DNA from: Oscillospiraceae bacterium
GTDB lineage: Bacteria > Bacillota_A > Clostridia > Oscillospirales > Oscillospiraceae
Assembly: GCA_024690695.1 (NCBI GenBank)
Contig: JAILOS010000013.1
Coordinates: forward strand, 17,392 to 81,391
Direction: 5' to 3'
Length of the DNA: 64,000 bases
Of the stretch, positions 16,637 to 25,042 are shown piece by piece. The notes under the pieces are model-generated. The model had not been told where the DNA came from. It ran no database searches and was given only the letters and a program-made list of their open reading frames with translations. The first letter of the stretch is position 1. Each line of letters starts with the position of its first letter. The translations under genes and the position numbers were made by a program.

Positions 16637-18511
16637 ATGAAGACCTATCGGGCGGGACAATGCGATATTGCGGTCATCGGGGCCGGGCACGCGGGCATAG
16701 AGGCCGCGCTGGCGGCCGCGCGCCTCGGCATGAACACGCTCTGCTTTTCGGTCAATCTCGACAGCGTGGGCAACATGCCCTGCAACCCGGCGATCGGCGG
16801 CACCGGCAAGGGCCACCTCGTCCGCGAGCTGGACGCCCTCGGGGGCGAGATGGCCCGCGCGGCGGACCGCGCCTGCATCCAATACCGGATGCTCAACCGC
16901 GGCAAGGGCCCGGCGGTCCACTCCCTGCGCGCGCAGGCGGACCGGCGGCGCTACCAGGAGATCATGAAGCAGACGCTTGAAAAGCAGGAGAATCTGCGCC
17001 TGATGCAGGCCGAGGTGGTCGATCTCGGGGTGGAGGACGGGCGCGTCCGCTCGGTGACGACGCGCAACGGCGCCGTCTGGGACTGCCGCGCGGTCGTCGT
17101 CGCCACCGGGACCTATCTCGACAGCCGCACCATCGTCGGCGACGTGCTGCGCGCCGAGGGGCCGGACGGCCTCGCCTCGGCGGGCGCGCTGGCTCTTCGC
17201 CTGCGCGAGCTGGGCCTTTCGATGCGCCGCTTCAAAACCGGCACGCCGCCGCGCGTCAACGCCCGAAGCGTGGATTTCAGCCGCATGGAGCTGCAGCCGG
17301 GCGACGAGGACGCCGAGCCCTTTTCCTTCGATACCGAGCGGGCCCCGGAAAACCGGGCCGTCTGCTATCTGACCTATACGAACGAACGCACGCACGCGAT
17401 CATCCGCGCCAATCTCGACCGCAGCCCCCTCTACTCGGGCGTGATCGAGGGCGTCGGCCCGCGCTACTGCCCCAGCATCGAGACGAAGATCGTCCGTTTC
17501 GCCGACAAGCCCCGGCACCAGCTCTTTATCGAGCCGATGGGCCTCAACACCGAGGAGCTGTACGTCCAGGGCCTCTCCTCGTCGCTGCCAGAGGAGGTGC
17601 AGGTCGAGCTGCTGCACACGATCCCCGGCCTCGAGCACGCGGAGATGACCCGCACGGCCTACGCGATCGAGTACGACTGCGTCGACCCGACGGAGCTGAC
17701 GGCGACGCTGGAGTGCCGCCGCATCGCGGGGCTCTACGGCGCCGGACAGTTCAACGGCTCCTCCGGCTATGAGGAGGCGGCCGCGCAGGGCTTCGTCGCC
17801 GGCGTCAACGCCGCGCTGAAGCTCAGAGGCGAGGAGCCGCTGATCCTCCGCCGCAGCGACGGCTATATCGGCACGCTGATCGACGATCTCGTGACAAAGG
17901 GCACCGAGGAGCCCTACCGGATGATGACCTCCCGCAGCGAATACCGCCTGCTGCACCGGCAGGACAACGCCGACGAGCGCCTGAGCGCGATCGGCCTGCG
18001 CATCGGTCTCGTCAGTCCCGCGCGGCACCGGGCCGTGCTGGAGAAATACGAGGCGGTCGCGCGCGAGATCCGCCGCCTGGAGGACACGCACCTGCCGCCC
18101 TCCCCGGCGCTCGACGCCTGGCTGACCGGACGGGGGACCGCCCCGGCGGCGGCCGGCTGCTCGCTGGCCGATCTCATCCGCCGCCCGCAGCTGAGCTACG
18201 CGGAGCTCGCCCCCTTCGACCCCGGCCGCCCGGCGCTGCCGCGCGCCGTCGCGGAGGAGGCGGAGATCAAGCTCAAGTACGAGGGCTATATCCGCCGCCA
18301 GCTCAGGCAGGTGGAGGAGTTCGCCCGGCTGGAGGAGCGAACGCTGCCGGCGGATCTCGATTACGACGCGATCCCCGGCCTCCGGCTGGAGGCGCGGGAG
18401 AAGCTCAAGAAGCTCCGGCCCGAGAATTTCGGCCGCGCCGGGCGGATCTCCGGCGTGTCGCCGGCGGATCTGGCGGTGCTGATGATCGCTGTGGAGAACC
18501 GGCATGAGTGA
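16637..18511 (+). CDS. mnmG: tRNA uridine-5-carboxymethylaminomethyl(34) synthesis enzyme MnmG
   Basis: The 624-residue protein has the FAD-binding [20 protein letters not shown] near 12, [20 protein letters not shown] near 48, [12 protein letters not shown] near 199, the active-site region [18 protein letters not shown] near 364, and a C-terminal segment ending [12 protein letters not shown]. These define MnmG (GidA). With MnmE it builds the cmnm5 group on wobble uridine 34 of several tRNAs. Its end overlaps mnmA by 8 bases, an informative pairing because MnmA thiolates the same base. mnmE is not in the window, and the gene is away from the usual rnpA-yidC-mnmE neighbourhood. Confidence 0.94.
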   Translation: MKTYRAGQCDIAVIGAGHAGIEAALAAARLGMNTLCFSVNLDSVGNMPCNPAIGGTGKGHLVRELDALGGEMARAADRACIQYRMLNRGKGPAVHSLRAQADRRRYQEIMKQTLEKQENLRLMQAEVVDLGVEDGRVRSVTTRNGAVWDCRAVVVATGTYLDSRTIVGDVLRAEGPDGLASAGALALRLRELGLSMRRFKTGTPPRVNARSVDFSRMELQPGDEDAEPFSFDTERAPENRAVCYLTYTNERTHAIIRANLDRSPLYSGVIEGVGPRYCPSIETKIVRFADKPRHQLFIEPMGLNTEELYVQGLSSSLPEEVQVELLHTIPGLEHAEMTRTAYAIEYDCVDPTELTATLECRRIAGLYGAGQFNGSSGYEEAAAQGFVAGVNAALKLRGEEPLILRRSDGYIGTLIDDLVTKGTEEPYRMMTSRSEYRLLHRQDNADERLSAIGLRIGLVSPARHRAVLEKYEAVAREIRRLEDTHLPPSPALDAWLTGRGTAPAAAGCSLADLIRRPQLSYAELAPFDPGRPALPRAVAEEAEIKLKYEGYIRRQLRQVEEFARLEERTLPADLDYDAIPGLRLEAREKLKKLRPENFGRAGRISGVSPADLAVLMIAVENRHE

Positions 18512-19502
18512 CGTGATCCTGGGCCTTTCGGGCGGGGTGGACTCCGCCGTCTGCGCCGTGCTGCTGAAGAAGCGCGGCTTTACCGTGCACGGGCTGTATA
18601 TGGACAACGCCGACGCGAGGGCGAGAGACGAGGCCGCCGCGGCCGCGGAGGCGCTCGGGGTCGATCTGCGCGTTGCGGACGTGAAGGACGAGCTGGAGGA
18701 GCGGGTCTGCCGCCCCTTTGCGGAGGCCTATCTGCGCGGAGAGACGCCGAACCCCTGCATCGTCTGCAACCCGAGCCTGAAATTCCGCCTGCTGCTGGAG
18801 GAGGCCGAGCGCCGCGGCGCCGAATTCATCGCCACCGGACACTACGCCCGCGCCGAAAACGGCGCGCTCTATAAGGGCCGCCCGGCCAACGACCAGAGCT
18901 ACATGCTCTGCCGCCTGCGGCGCGAGCAGCTCGAGCGCTGCCTCTTTCCGCTCGGCGCGTATGAGAAGACCGAGGTACGCGCGCTGGCGGCGGAATGGGG
19001 CCTCGCCGCGGCCAAAAAGCCGGACAGCATGGAGATCTGCTTCATCCCGGATAAGGATTATGTAAACTGGCTGTCTCAGCGCACCGAGCTGCCGCCGCCG
19101 GGGCCGCTCGTCTTTCACGGACGGGTCATCGGCGAGCACGGAGGCATCGTGCGCTGCACCGTCGGCCAGCGGATAAAGGGCCTTTACGAGGGGCGAAAGC
19201 TCTACGTTTCCCGCATAGACCCGGTCGAAAACCGGATCGAGCTGGCGCTGTGGGAGGAGCTGTTCAGCACGGAGCTCCTCGTCAGAGATTTCAACTGGCT
19301 CTGCGAGGAGCCGCGGGGCGAGATCGAAGGGACGGTGCGCGTGCGGCACACCAAATGGGAGGAACCGCGCTGCACCGCGCGCGTAGAAAACGGCCTCGTC
19401 CGCATCCGCTGCGCGGAGCCGGTGCGCGCGCCGGCGCCCGGCCAGTCGGCCGTGCTCTACGACGGCGAGCGCGTCCTCGGCGGGGGATTTTTGACAAGGT
19501 AA
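18504..19502 (+). CDS. mnmA: tRNA-specific 2-thiouridylase MnmA
   Basis: The 332-residue protein has the PP-loop [20 protein letters not shown] near 6, the first catalytic-Cys region [14 protein letters not shown] near 84, FIATGHYAR near 111 and the second-Cys region [19 protein letters not shown] near 172. The C-terminal beta domains are present, though the total is slightly short for MnmA (about 350-370). It adds the 2-thio group to U34 of tRNA Lys, Glu and Gln using sulfur from a cysteine desulfurase. The motif variants ([13 protein letters not shown]) mark a Clostridial subtype. Translation is probably coupled to mnmG. Confidence 0.92.
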   Translation: MSDVILGLSGGVDSAVCAVLLKKRGFTVHGLYMDNADARARDEAAAAAEALGVDLRVADVKDELEERVCRPFAEAYLRGETPNPCIVCNPSLKFRLLLEEAERRGAEFIATGHYARAENGALYKGRPANDQSYMLCRLRREQLERCLFPLGAYEKTEVRALAAEWGLAAAKKPDSMEICFIPDKDYVNWLSQRTELPPPGPLVFHGRVIGEHGGIVRCTVGQRIKGLYEGRKLYVSRIDPVENRIELALWEELFSTELLVRDFNWLCEEPRGEIEGTVRVRHTKWEEPRCTARVENGLVRIRCAEPVRAPAPGQSAVLYDGERVLGGGFLTR

Positions 19503-19530
19503 GAGAATCATGATACAAGGAGGAACAGAC

Positions 19531-19995
19531 ATGGCAGAAAAGACGAAGAAAGTGAAGGACTATCTCTGGCACGACCGCAAGCGGACCTTCCTCGGCCTGC
19601 CGCTGAGCTTTACGCTCTACCTGCTGGACGAGGACAAGCTCTACATCCGCACGGGCTTTTTCAACAGCCGCGAGGACGAGGTGCGCCTGTACCGCATCAC
19701 CGACGTGACGCTGCTGCGCTCCTTGGGACAGAAGCTGCTGGGCATCGGCACGATCCACTGCGACAGCGCCGACGTGACGCTGCGCAACTTCGACATCGTC
19801 AACGTCAGGCATCCCAAGCAGGTCAAGGAGATGCTCTCCGAGCTGGTCGATCAGTCGCGCATGCGCAACCGCGTCTTCACCAGCGAGAGCGTCAACGCCC
19901 TCCCGCACGACCACGACGGCGACGGCGTGCAGGGCGTCGATCTCGACGGCGACGGCATCCCCGACGCGCCCCCTCCGCCGCCCCCGCTGAACTGA
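19531..19995 (+). CDS. Bacterial PH domain protein with Asp-rich tail
   Basis: The start is ATG 19531 behind AAGGAGG; an ATG seven codons upstream lacks such a site. The 154-residue product has a bacterial pleckstrin-homology-like domain of the YdbT/bPH type (about 12-100), with YLLDEDKLYIRTGFFNSRED and a characteristic EVRLYRITDVTLLRSLGQKL. The tail contains two DxDGDG-type segments (HDGDGVQG and DLDGDGIPD), which resemble calcium-binding loops, and then a run of prolines. No membrane segment or signal peptide is visible. The function is unknown. Confidence 0.75.
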   Translation: MAEKTKKVKDYLWHDRKRTFLGLPLSFTLYLLDEDKLYIRTGFFNSREDEVRLYRITDVTLLRSLGQKLLGIGTIHCDSADVTLRNFDIVNVRHPKQVKEMLSELVDQSRMRNRVFTSESVNALPHDHDGDGVQGVDLDGDGIPDAPPPPPPLN

Positions 19996-20006
19996 ACGCC
20001 CGTCAA

Positions 20007-20037
20007 CGCCGCGGTCCTTCCCGGACCGCGGCGCTTT
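20007..20037 (+). terminator. Terminator after the PH-domain gene
   Basis: An 11-pair GC stem (CGCCGCGGTCC with GGACCGCGGCG) is followed by only a short T-rich stretch, so it may be leaky. Confidence 0.55.
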
Positions 20038-20041
20038 GCTG

Positions 20042-20070
20042 TTGACGGGGGAGGAACGCGGGTTTATAAT
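20042..20070 (+). promoter_or_regulatory. Promoter of the aminopeptidase-pyruvate kinase operon
   Basis: TTGACG (20042-20047), a 17-base spacer and TATAAT (20065-20070) are well matched. Confidence 0.75.
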
Positions 20071-20076
20071 TTGCTT

Positions 20077-20094
20077 GGCGTCACGAGTGACGCC
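20077..20094. promoter_or_regulatory. Perfect inverted repeat at the predicted transcription start
   Basis: GGCGTCAC-GA-GTGACGCC is a perfect 8+8 palindrome starting 7 bases after the -10 box. Its place suggests an operator, but the regulator is unknown. Confidence 0.5.
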
Positions 20095-20122
20095 CGAAAT
20101 TGACGTGATACAGGAGAGAGCT

Positions 20123-21946
20123 ATGAACAATCCGGATAAAGTCACCGTGCGCGAGCGCGTGGCGGCGCTGCGGGATCTGATGCGCCGGGAAGGCGTGGAC
20201 GCCTATCTGATTCTGACGGACGATTATCATGCGTCCGAGTATGTGGACGATTTCTTCAAATGCCGCGCCTGGGTCTCTGGCTTCAGGGGCTCGGCCGGCA
20301 CGCTGATCGTCACCGCGGAGGAGGCCGGGCTCTGGACAGACGGCCGCTATTTCCTCGCCGCGGAGGAGCAGCTCCGCGACACCGGGATCGAGCTTCGCAA
20401 GATGGGCGAGCCCGGCGTTCCCACGATCAACGACTATCTGACGGCGGCGCTGAAAGAGGGCCGGTGCCTCGGTTACGACGGGCGCACGGTCAGCGGCGCC
20501 TACGCGGCGCGGCTGAAAAAAACGCTCGAGGGCAGAAGGATCCGCTTTGCGGAGACGCTCGACCTCGTCGGCGAGCTTTGGACGGACCGCCCGCCCTTCC
20601 CGGCGCACCCGGTCTGGGAGCTGGAGGAGCGGTACGCCGGCAAAAGCCGCGCGGACAAGCTCGGCGAGCTGCGCGAGGCGATGCGCGGCAGCGGGGCCGA
20701 CCGGCATCTGCTCGCCTCCCTCGACGACGTGGCCTGGCTGTATAACCTGCGCGGCGGCGACGTGGCCTTCAGCCCGGTCTTCATGGCCTATACGCTCGTC
20801 GGGCCGGACGGGGCCGTGCTCTACGCCGCGCCGGAGGCCTTTTCCGACGAGCTGAAGGCGCGCCTGCGCGCCGACGGCGTCGAGATCCGCCCCTATCTGC
20901 AGGTCTACGAGGATCTGAAGACGCTGCCGGAGGGGGAGAAGCTGCTGCTCAACCGCGCGAGGACGAACGTCGCGCTGCTGTGCGCCGTTCCGGAGCGCGT
21001 GACGGTGATCGACGGGCCCAACCCGAGCACGCTCGCCAAAGCCGTCAAAAACCCCGTGGAGATGGACAACGTCCGCGAGGCGCACGTGCAGGACGGCGTC
21101 GCGCTGGTGAAGACGATGCGCTGGCTGCACCGGCAGGAGGAAAGCGGCGCGATCGCGCGCGGGGAGATCACGGAGCTCGACGTGTGCGAAAAGCTGCTGC
21201 GCTTCCGCTCCGAGCGTCCGGGCTTTGTAGACCTCAGCTTTTCGCCGATCGTCGCGGCCGGCGAGCACGGCGCGATCGTCCACTACGAGCCGACGGAGGA
21301 GTCCAACGTCCCGCTCCGCCGCGACAGCTTCCTGCTGATGGACACCGGCGGCCACTATCTCCAGGGCAGCACCGACGTCACGCGCACGGTCGCGGTCGGC
21401 ACGCTGAGCGAGGAGCAGAAGACGCACTTCACCGCCGTGCTGCGCGGCCATCTGGACGTGGCGGCGGCCGTGTTCAAGCACGGCTGCACCGGCGTGAACC
21501 TCGACCTGCTGGCCCGTGAGCCGCTCTGGGAGCTGGGGCTCGACTACAACCACGGCACCGGCCACGGCGTGGGCTATCTGCTGAACGTGCACGAAGGGCC
21601 GCAGGGCCTGCGCCTGAAGGATCTCAACGGCGGCGCGGTCTTCGAGGAGGGCATGCTCACCTCGGACGAGCCCGGCCTGTATCTGGAGGGCCGCTACGGC
21701 GTCCGCACCGAGAACCTGATGCTCTGCGTGGAGAAGGAGAAAACCGCATACGGCCGCTTTATGGGCTTTGAGATGGTTACGATGGCGCCTTACGACCGCC
21801 GCGCGATCCGCGCCGACATGCTGACGGAGCGGGAGCTCGCGCAGCTCAACGCCTATCACGCGAAGGTGTATGAGAAGCTCGCGCCCTGGCTGGACGCGGA
21901 CGAGCGCGCCTGGCTGCGCGAAGAGACCGCGCCGATCGCCCGCTGA
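20123..21946 (+). CDS. Aminopeptidase P family metallopeptidase (XPNPEP1-like)
   Basis: ATG 20123 follows GGAGAG. The 607-residue, three-domain form resembles eukaryote-type cytosolic aminopeptidase P: an N-terminal creatinase-like domain (YLILTDDYHASEYVDDFF near 30; RGSAGTLIVT near 57; LWTDGRYFLAAEEQL near 70), a second similar domain, and a C-terminal pita-bread M24 domain. Metal-site motifs are visible: DTGGHYLQGSTDVTRTV near 411, NHGTGHGVGYLLNVHEGP near 475 and DEPGLYLEGRYGVRTENL near 515. It cleaves the N-terminal residue from peptides with Pro second, using two metal ions. It lies three bases upstream of the pyruvate-kinase-like gene. Confidence 0.93.
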   Translation: MNNPDKVTVRERVAALRDLMRREGVDAYLILTDDYHASEYVDDFFKCRAWVSGFRGSAGTLIVTAEEAGLWTDGRYFLAAEEQLRDTGIELRKMGEPGVPTINDYLTAALKEGRCLGYDGRTVSGAYAARLKKTLEGRRIRFAETLDLVGELWTDRPPFPAHPVWELEERYAGKSRADKLGELREAMRGSGADRHLLASLDDVAWLYNLRGGDVAFSPVFMAYTLVGPDGAVLYAAPEAFSDELKARLRADGVEIRPYLQVYEDLKTLPEGEKLLLNRARTNVALLCAVPERVTVIDGPNPSTLAKAVKNPVEMDNVREAHVQDGVALVKTMRWLHRQEESGAIARGEITELDVCEKLLRFRSERPGFVDLSFSPIVAAGEHGAIVHYEPTEESNVPLRRDSFLLMDTGGHYLQGSTDVTRTVAVGTLSEEQKTHFTAVLRGHLDVAAAVFKHGCTGVNLDLLAREPLWELGLDYNHGTGHGVGYLLNVHEGPQGLRLKDLNGGAVFEEGMLTSDEPGLYLEGRYGVRTENLMLCVEKEKTAYGRFMGFEMVTMAPYDRRAIRADMLTERELAQLNAYHAKVYEKLAPWLDADERAWLREETAPIAR

Positions 21947-21949
21947 GCG

Positions 21950-22924
21950 ATGACGAGGATCTTCGGAACGCTCGGCCCCGCCTGCGCCGGCGCGGCGCGG
22001 CTGGAGCGCATGCTGCGCCTCGGTATGACCGGCGTGCGGCTCAATCTCTCGCACCGGAGCCTGCTCGAGTCGAAGCCGATGACCGACGCGCTGCGCGAGG
22101 CGGCGGAGCGCGCCGGCGTCCGGCCGGAGCTCGTGATCGACCTGCAGGGGCCGGAGCTGCGCATCGGCGCGCTGGAAAGCCCTCTGCCGCTGCGCGAGGG
22201 CGAGGAGACGGCGCTGGACTTCATCCCGGGCCCGATCCGCGAAGGTCTGCGCCCGGGGCAGGAGCTGCTGCTGGACGACGGGAAGCTGCTGCTGTCCGTC
22301 TGCGGGACGAACCGCGCGCTGGTGCGCCGCGGCGGCACGCTGACGAGCCGCAAAAGCCTTGCGCTGCCGGGGCTCGCCGTCGAGCTCCCCGCGCTCACCG
22401 ACAGCGACCGCGAGAACCTGGCGCTCGCGCGGGAGGCCGGCGTCACCGGCGTGATGCAGCCCTTTGTCCGCAGCCGCGCGGATCTGACGGCGCTGCGCTC
22501 GGCGCTGACGGACGCCGGGGCGGGGGAGCTGCGGCTGTATGCGAAGGTGGAGAACCGCGAGGGGCTCGCCGCGCTGCCGGACTGGCTCGACGCCGCCGAC
22601 GAGATCGTGATCGCCCGCGGCGATCTCGGGAACGCGATGCCGCTCTGGGAGCTGCCCGCCGCGCAAAAGCGTATTGCCGCGCTCTGCCGCGAGCGTCAGA
22701 AGCCCTTCATGGTCGTCACGCAGATGCTCGCCTCGATGGAGCGCAGCCCGGTGCCGACCCGCGCCGAGGTCTGCGACGTTTTCAACGCCGTGCTCGACGG
22801 GGCCTCCTCCGTGATGGTCACGGGCGAGACCGCCGTCGGCGGGTATCCCGAGGAGGTCATCCGGGTCCTGACCGCGACGGTGCGCGAAGCGGAGCATTAT
22901 GAAAACAATATTACGGAAACATAA
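21950..22924 (+). CDS. Short pyruvate kinase-like protein lacking the C-terminal domain
   Basis: The 324-residue product covers only the A barrel and a small B domain of pyruvate kinase (normally 470-590 residues). Recognisable pieces are TLGPACAGAARLERMLRLGM, VRLNLSHRS near 26, IDLQGPELRIG near 62, the catalytic KVENREGLAAL near 201, VIARGDLGNAMPL near 222, VVTQMLASM near 256 and SVMVTGETAVGGYPEEVI near 287. Catalytic Lys, Glu, Asp and Thr equivalents are present. The usual DTKGPEIR is altered to DLQGPELR, and the allosteric C domain is absent. It may be an unregulated kinase or act on another enolpyruvate substrate. It is probably cotranscribed with the peptidase. Confidence 0.82.
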   Translation: MTRIFGTLGPACAGAARLERMLRLGMTGVRLNLSHRSLLESKPMTDALREAAERAGVRPELVIDLQGPELRIGALESPLPLREGEETALDFIPGPIREGLRPGQELLLDDGKLLLSVCGTNRALVRRGGTLTSRKSLALPGLAVELPALTDSDRENLALAREAGVTGVMQPFVRSRADLTALRSALTDAGAGELRLYAKVENREGLAALPDWLDAADEIVIARGDLGNAMPLWELPAAQKRIAALCRERQKPFMVVTQMLASMERSPVPTRAEVCDVFNAVLDGASSVMVTGETAVGGYPEEVIRVLTATVREAEHYENNITET

Positions 22925-22960
22925 TTATGTAAGCAATAATATGTAAAAAAGATTATGTAA
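22919..22960. repeat. AT-rich palindrome and three regularly spaced ATGTAA repeats
   Basis: A 12-base perfect palindrome (ACATAATTATGT, 22919-22930) overlaps the pyruvate kinase stop codon. ATGTAA recurs at 22927, 22941 and 22955, exactly 14 bases apart, just upstream of the next gene. This stretch is very AT-rich for this genome and may be a regulator-binding array. Confidence 0.5.
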
Positions 22961-22987
22961 ACCAAACAGCGGAAAGGAGCAGAGACA

Positions 22988-23329
22988 ATGGGCTGGAAAT
23001 GCCTGGTGGAGGGAAAGGAGCTGGCGGATGTGCGGGCCGACCGCCGCACCGTCAAGCGCGTGGAGAAATACGGCCTGTCCGGGCAGGCAATCTATTTTCA
23101 GGGCTGCTACATCCCGTTTTCGGCGATCTGTGCCCTTCGTGCGCAGCCTTCGCTGTACATGGCGCAGTGCGGCTGCGGGAAGGGGATCCCGGTGTTCAGG
23201 ATCCGCGTGGACTACGGCGCGGAGAAGCCGGAGATCCTGATGGTCGAAAAGGAGAAGAGCGCCGAGCGCATCCTCGAGGCGGTTCGGGAGGCCAATCCCG
23301 GGGTCCCGACGGAGTTTGTCGGGAAATAA
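22988..23329 (+). CDS. Small conserved-looking protein, possible PH-like fold
   Basis: The 113-residue product starts at ATG 22988 behind AAAGGAG. No family is recognised with certainty. The alternation of short hydrophobic strands with a final helix (KSAERILEAVREAN) and the segment AIYFQGCYIPFSAICALRA resemble small PH-like domains that act as scaffolds. A CGCGKGIPVFRI segment near 60 has two closely spaced Cys, which could bind metal or be redox-active. There is no signal peptide or membrane helix. It has an unusual AT-rich leader and its own terminator. Confidence 0.6.
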   Translation: MGWKCLVEGKELADVRADRRTVKRVEKYGLSGQAIYFQGCYIPFSAICALRAQPSLYMAQCGCGKGIPVFRIRVDYGAEKPEILMVEKEKSAERILEAVREANPGVPTEFVGK

Positions 23330-23356
23330 GCCTTCACAACGGAGAAAACGGAGAAG

Positions 23357-23408
23357 AAAAGGGCTTTGCGGAGCAAAAAAACGGCTCCGGGAAGCCCTTT
23401 TCTTCTTG
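23357..23408 (+). terminator. Terminator after the small PH-like gene
   Basis: AGAAAAGGGCTT and AAGCCCTTTTCT pair around a 25-base loop that holds a smaller hairpin (CGGAGC/GCTCCG), ending in a T-rich run. Confidence 0.6.
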
Positions 23409-23434
23409 CCCTCCCGTCTTGGGGGTGCTATAAT
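23406..23434 (+). promoter_or_regulatory. Promoter of glyQS
   Basis: TTGCCC (23406-23411), a 17-base spacer and TATAAT (23429-23434). The leader is only about 70 bases, too short for a T-box. Confidence 0.6.
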
Positions 23435-23513
23435 CATAAAATGTCTGAAAAACAGACAGAATAGGACTATATCAAGATCTCCGCGGCAGCCAGCCGCGGG
23501 AAAGGAAATGAAC

Positions 23514-24896
23514 ATGACCAACACCGAAAAAACGATGGACAAGATCATCGCCCTGTGCAAAAACCGCGGCTTCATCTTCCCCGGAAGCGAAATCTACGGC
23601 GGCCTTGCCAACACCTGGGACTACGGTCCGCTCGGCTCCCGCCTGAAAAACAACGTCAAGGACGCGTGGCGCAAGCGCTTTATCCAGGAGCGCCGCAACA
23701 GCTACGAGGTCGACGCGGACATTCTGATGAACCCCCGCGTCTGGGAGGCCAGCGGCCACGTCGCCAGCTTCGCCGACCCGCTGCTCGACTGCAAAGAGTG
23801 CAAGATGCGCTTCCGCGCCGACAACCTGATCGACGACTTCGATCCCGAGGCCCACGCCGACGGCATGAGCAAGGAGCAGATGTTCGACTATATCAAGGCC
23901 CATCACATTCCCTGCCCGAACTGCGGCAAACACAACTTCACCGATATCCGCGAGTTCAATCTGATGTTCCAGACCTTCCGCGGCGTGACGAACGACGCGA
24001 AGTCTGTCATCTATCTGCGCCCCGAGAACGCGCAGGGCGAGTACGTGAACTATCCCAGCGTGCAGCGCACGATGCGCGCGAAGCTCCCGTTCTCGATCGG
24101 CCAGATCGGCAAGGCCTTCCGCAACGAGATCACCCCGGGCAACTTCACCTTCCGCACGATCGAGTTTGAGCAGATGGAGTTCCAGACCTTCTGCAGGCCC
24201 GGTGACGACCTGGAGCTTTACGAGTACTTCAAGGGCTTCGGCAAGCAGTTCTTCGAGGACCTCGGCCTGCCCGCCGAGAACCTGCGCTTCCACGACCATG
24301 AGAAGCTCGCGCACTACGCGAAGGCCGCCTGCGATATCGAGTTCCTCTTCCCGTCGATCGGCTGGGGCGAGATCAACGGCACCCACGACCGCACCGATTT
24401 CGACCTGAGCCGCCATCAGGAATACAGCGGCCAGAAGCTCGAGTATATCGACCCCTTCACCGCCGAGCGCTACGTGCCCTACATCGTCGAGAGCACCTAC
24501 GGCCTCGACCGCACGGTGCTGGCGCTGCTGTGCCAGGCCTACGACGAGGAGCTCGTGGACGCCGAGAAGAACGACGTGCGCGTGGTGCTGCGTCTGAATC
24601 CCGCGATCGCGCCGATCAAGGCCGCCGTGCTGCCGCTGTCCAAAAAGCTCGCAGACAAGGCACTGGAGATCCGCGACGAGCTGGCGAAGGAGTTCATGTG
24701 CGACTACGACGAGACCGGCTCCATCGGCAAGCGCTACCGCCGCCAGGACGAGGTCGGCACGCCCTTCTGCGTGACCTACGACTTCGATTCCGAGCAAGAC
24801 TCCTGCGTCACCGTCCGCGAGCGCGACAGCATGGAGCAGGTGCGCCTGCCGATCAGCGAGGTCAAGGCCTATATCGCGGAGAAAGTGAAATTATAA
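23514..24896 (+). CDS. glyQS: Glycyl-tRNA synthetase, one-chain (alpha2) type
   Basis: ATG 23514 is preferred to ATG 23508 because AAAGGA then has normal spacing. The 460-residue size and motifs fit the eukaryote/Gram-positive dimeric GlyRS: LCKNRGFIFPGSEIYGGLAN near 12, GPLGSRLKNNVKDAW near 36, a zinc-binding-like pair CKECKMRF and CPNCGKHNF, motif 2 FRNEITPGNFTFRTIEFEQM near 202, and motif 3 VPYIVESTYGLDRTVLALL. A C-terminal anticodon-binding domain follows. It charges tRNA-Gly. Codon use is highly biased, fitting an essential, highly expressed gene. Confidence 0.95.
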   Translation: MTNTEKTMDKIIALCKNRGFIFPGSEIYGGLANTWDYGPLGSRLKNNVKDAWRKRFIQERRNSYEVDADILMNPRVWEASGHVASFADPLLDCKECKMRFRADNLIDDFDPEAHADGMSKEQMFDYIKAHHIPCPNCGKHNFTDIREFNLMFQTFRGVTNDAKSVIYLRPENAQGEYVNYPSVQRTMRAKLPFSIGQIGKAFRNEITPGNFTFRTIEFEQMEFQTFCRPGDDLELYEYFKGFGKQFFEDLGLPAENLRFHDHEKLAHYAKAACDIEFLFPSIGWGEINGTHDRTDFDLSRHQEYSGQKLEYIDPFTAERYVPYIVESTYGLDRTVLALLCQAYDEELVDAEKNDVRVVLRLNPAIAPIKAAVLPLSKKLADKALEIRDELAKEFMCDYDETGSIGKRYRRQDEVGTPFCVTYDFDSEQDSCVTVRERDSMEQVRLPISEVKAYIAEKVKL

Positions 24897-24907
24897 TTAT
24901 TCCTTAT

Positions 24908-25022
24908 AACCTCTCCTGAAAGGGGAGGCGCCCCGACGCCGCAGCATCGGGGCGAAGGGGTTTTGCAGTACGGACAGACCCCTCAGTCGCCTGCGCGACA
25001 GCTCCCCTTTCAGGGGAGCTTC
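24908..25022. repeat. Dispersed hairpin repeat element, copy A (MITE-like)
   Basis: The 115-base intergenic element has imperfect inverted ends (left CTCTCCTGAAAGGGGAGG, right GCTCCCCTTTCAGGGGAGC), an internal hairpin (CGCCCCGA/TCGGGGCG) and a GTCGC-GCGAC hairpin after CCCCTCA. Its right part matches a second copy at 45793-45841. It ends a few bases before the nadE ribosome binding site. No transposase is present, so it would be non-autonomous if mobile. Confidence 0.7.
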
Positions 25023-25042
25023 CATGGAAAGGATTTTGAGAT

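Noticed and set aside
20081..22897. 938-codon minus-strand open frame
   Set aside because: It lies antisense to the aminopeptidase and pyruvate kinase genes, both of which have clear motifs. Its length is explained by few stop codons in GC-rich DNA.
23435..23513. T-box leader for glyQS
   Set aside because: The leader is about 70 bases with only one small hairpin, and no T-box core sequence or terminator/antiterminator pair is visible.
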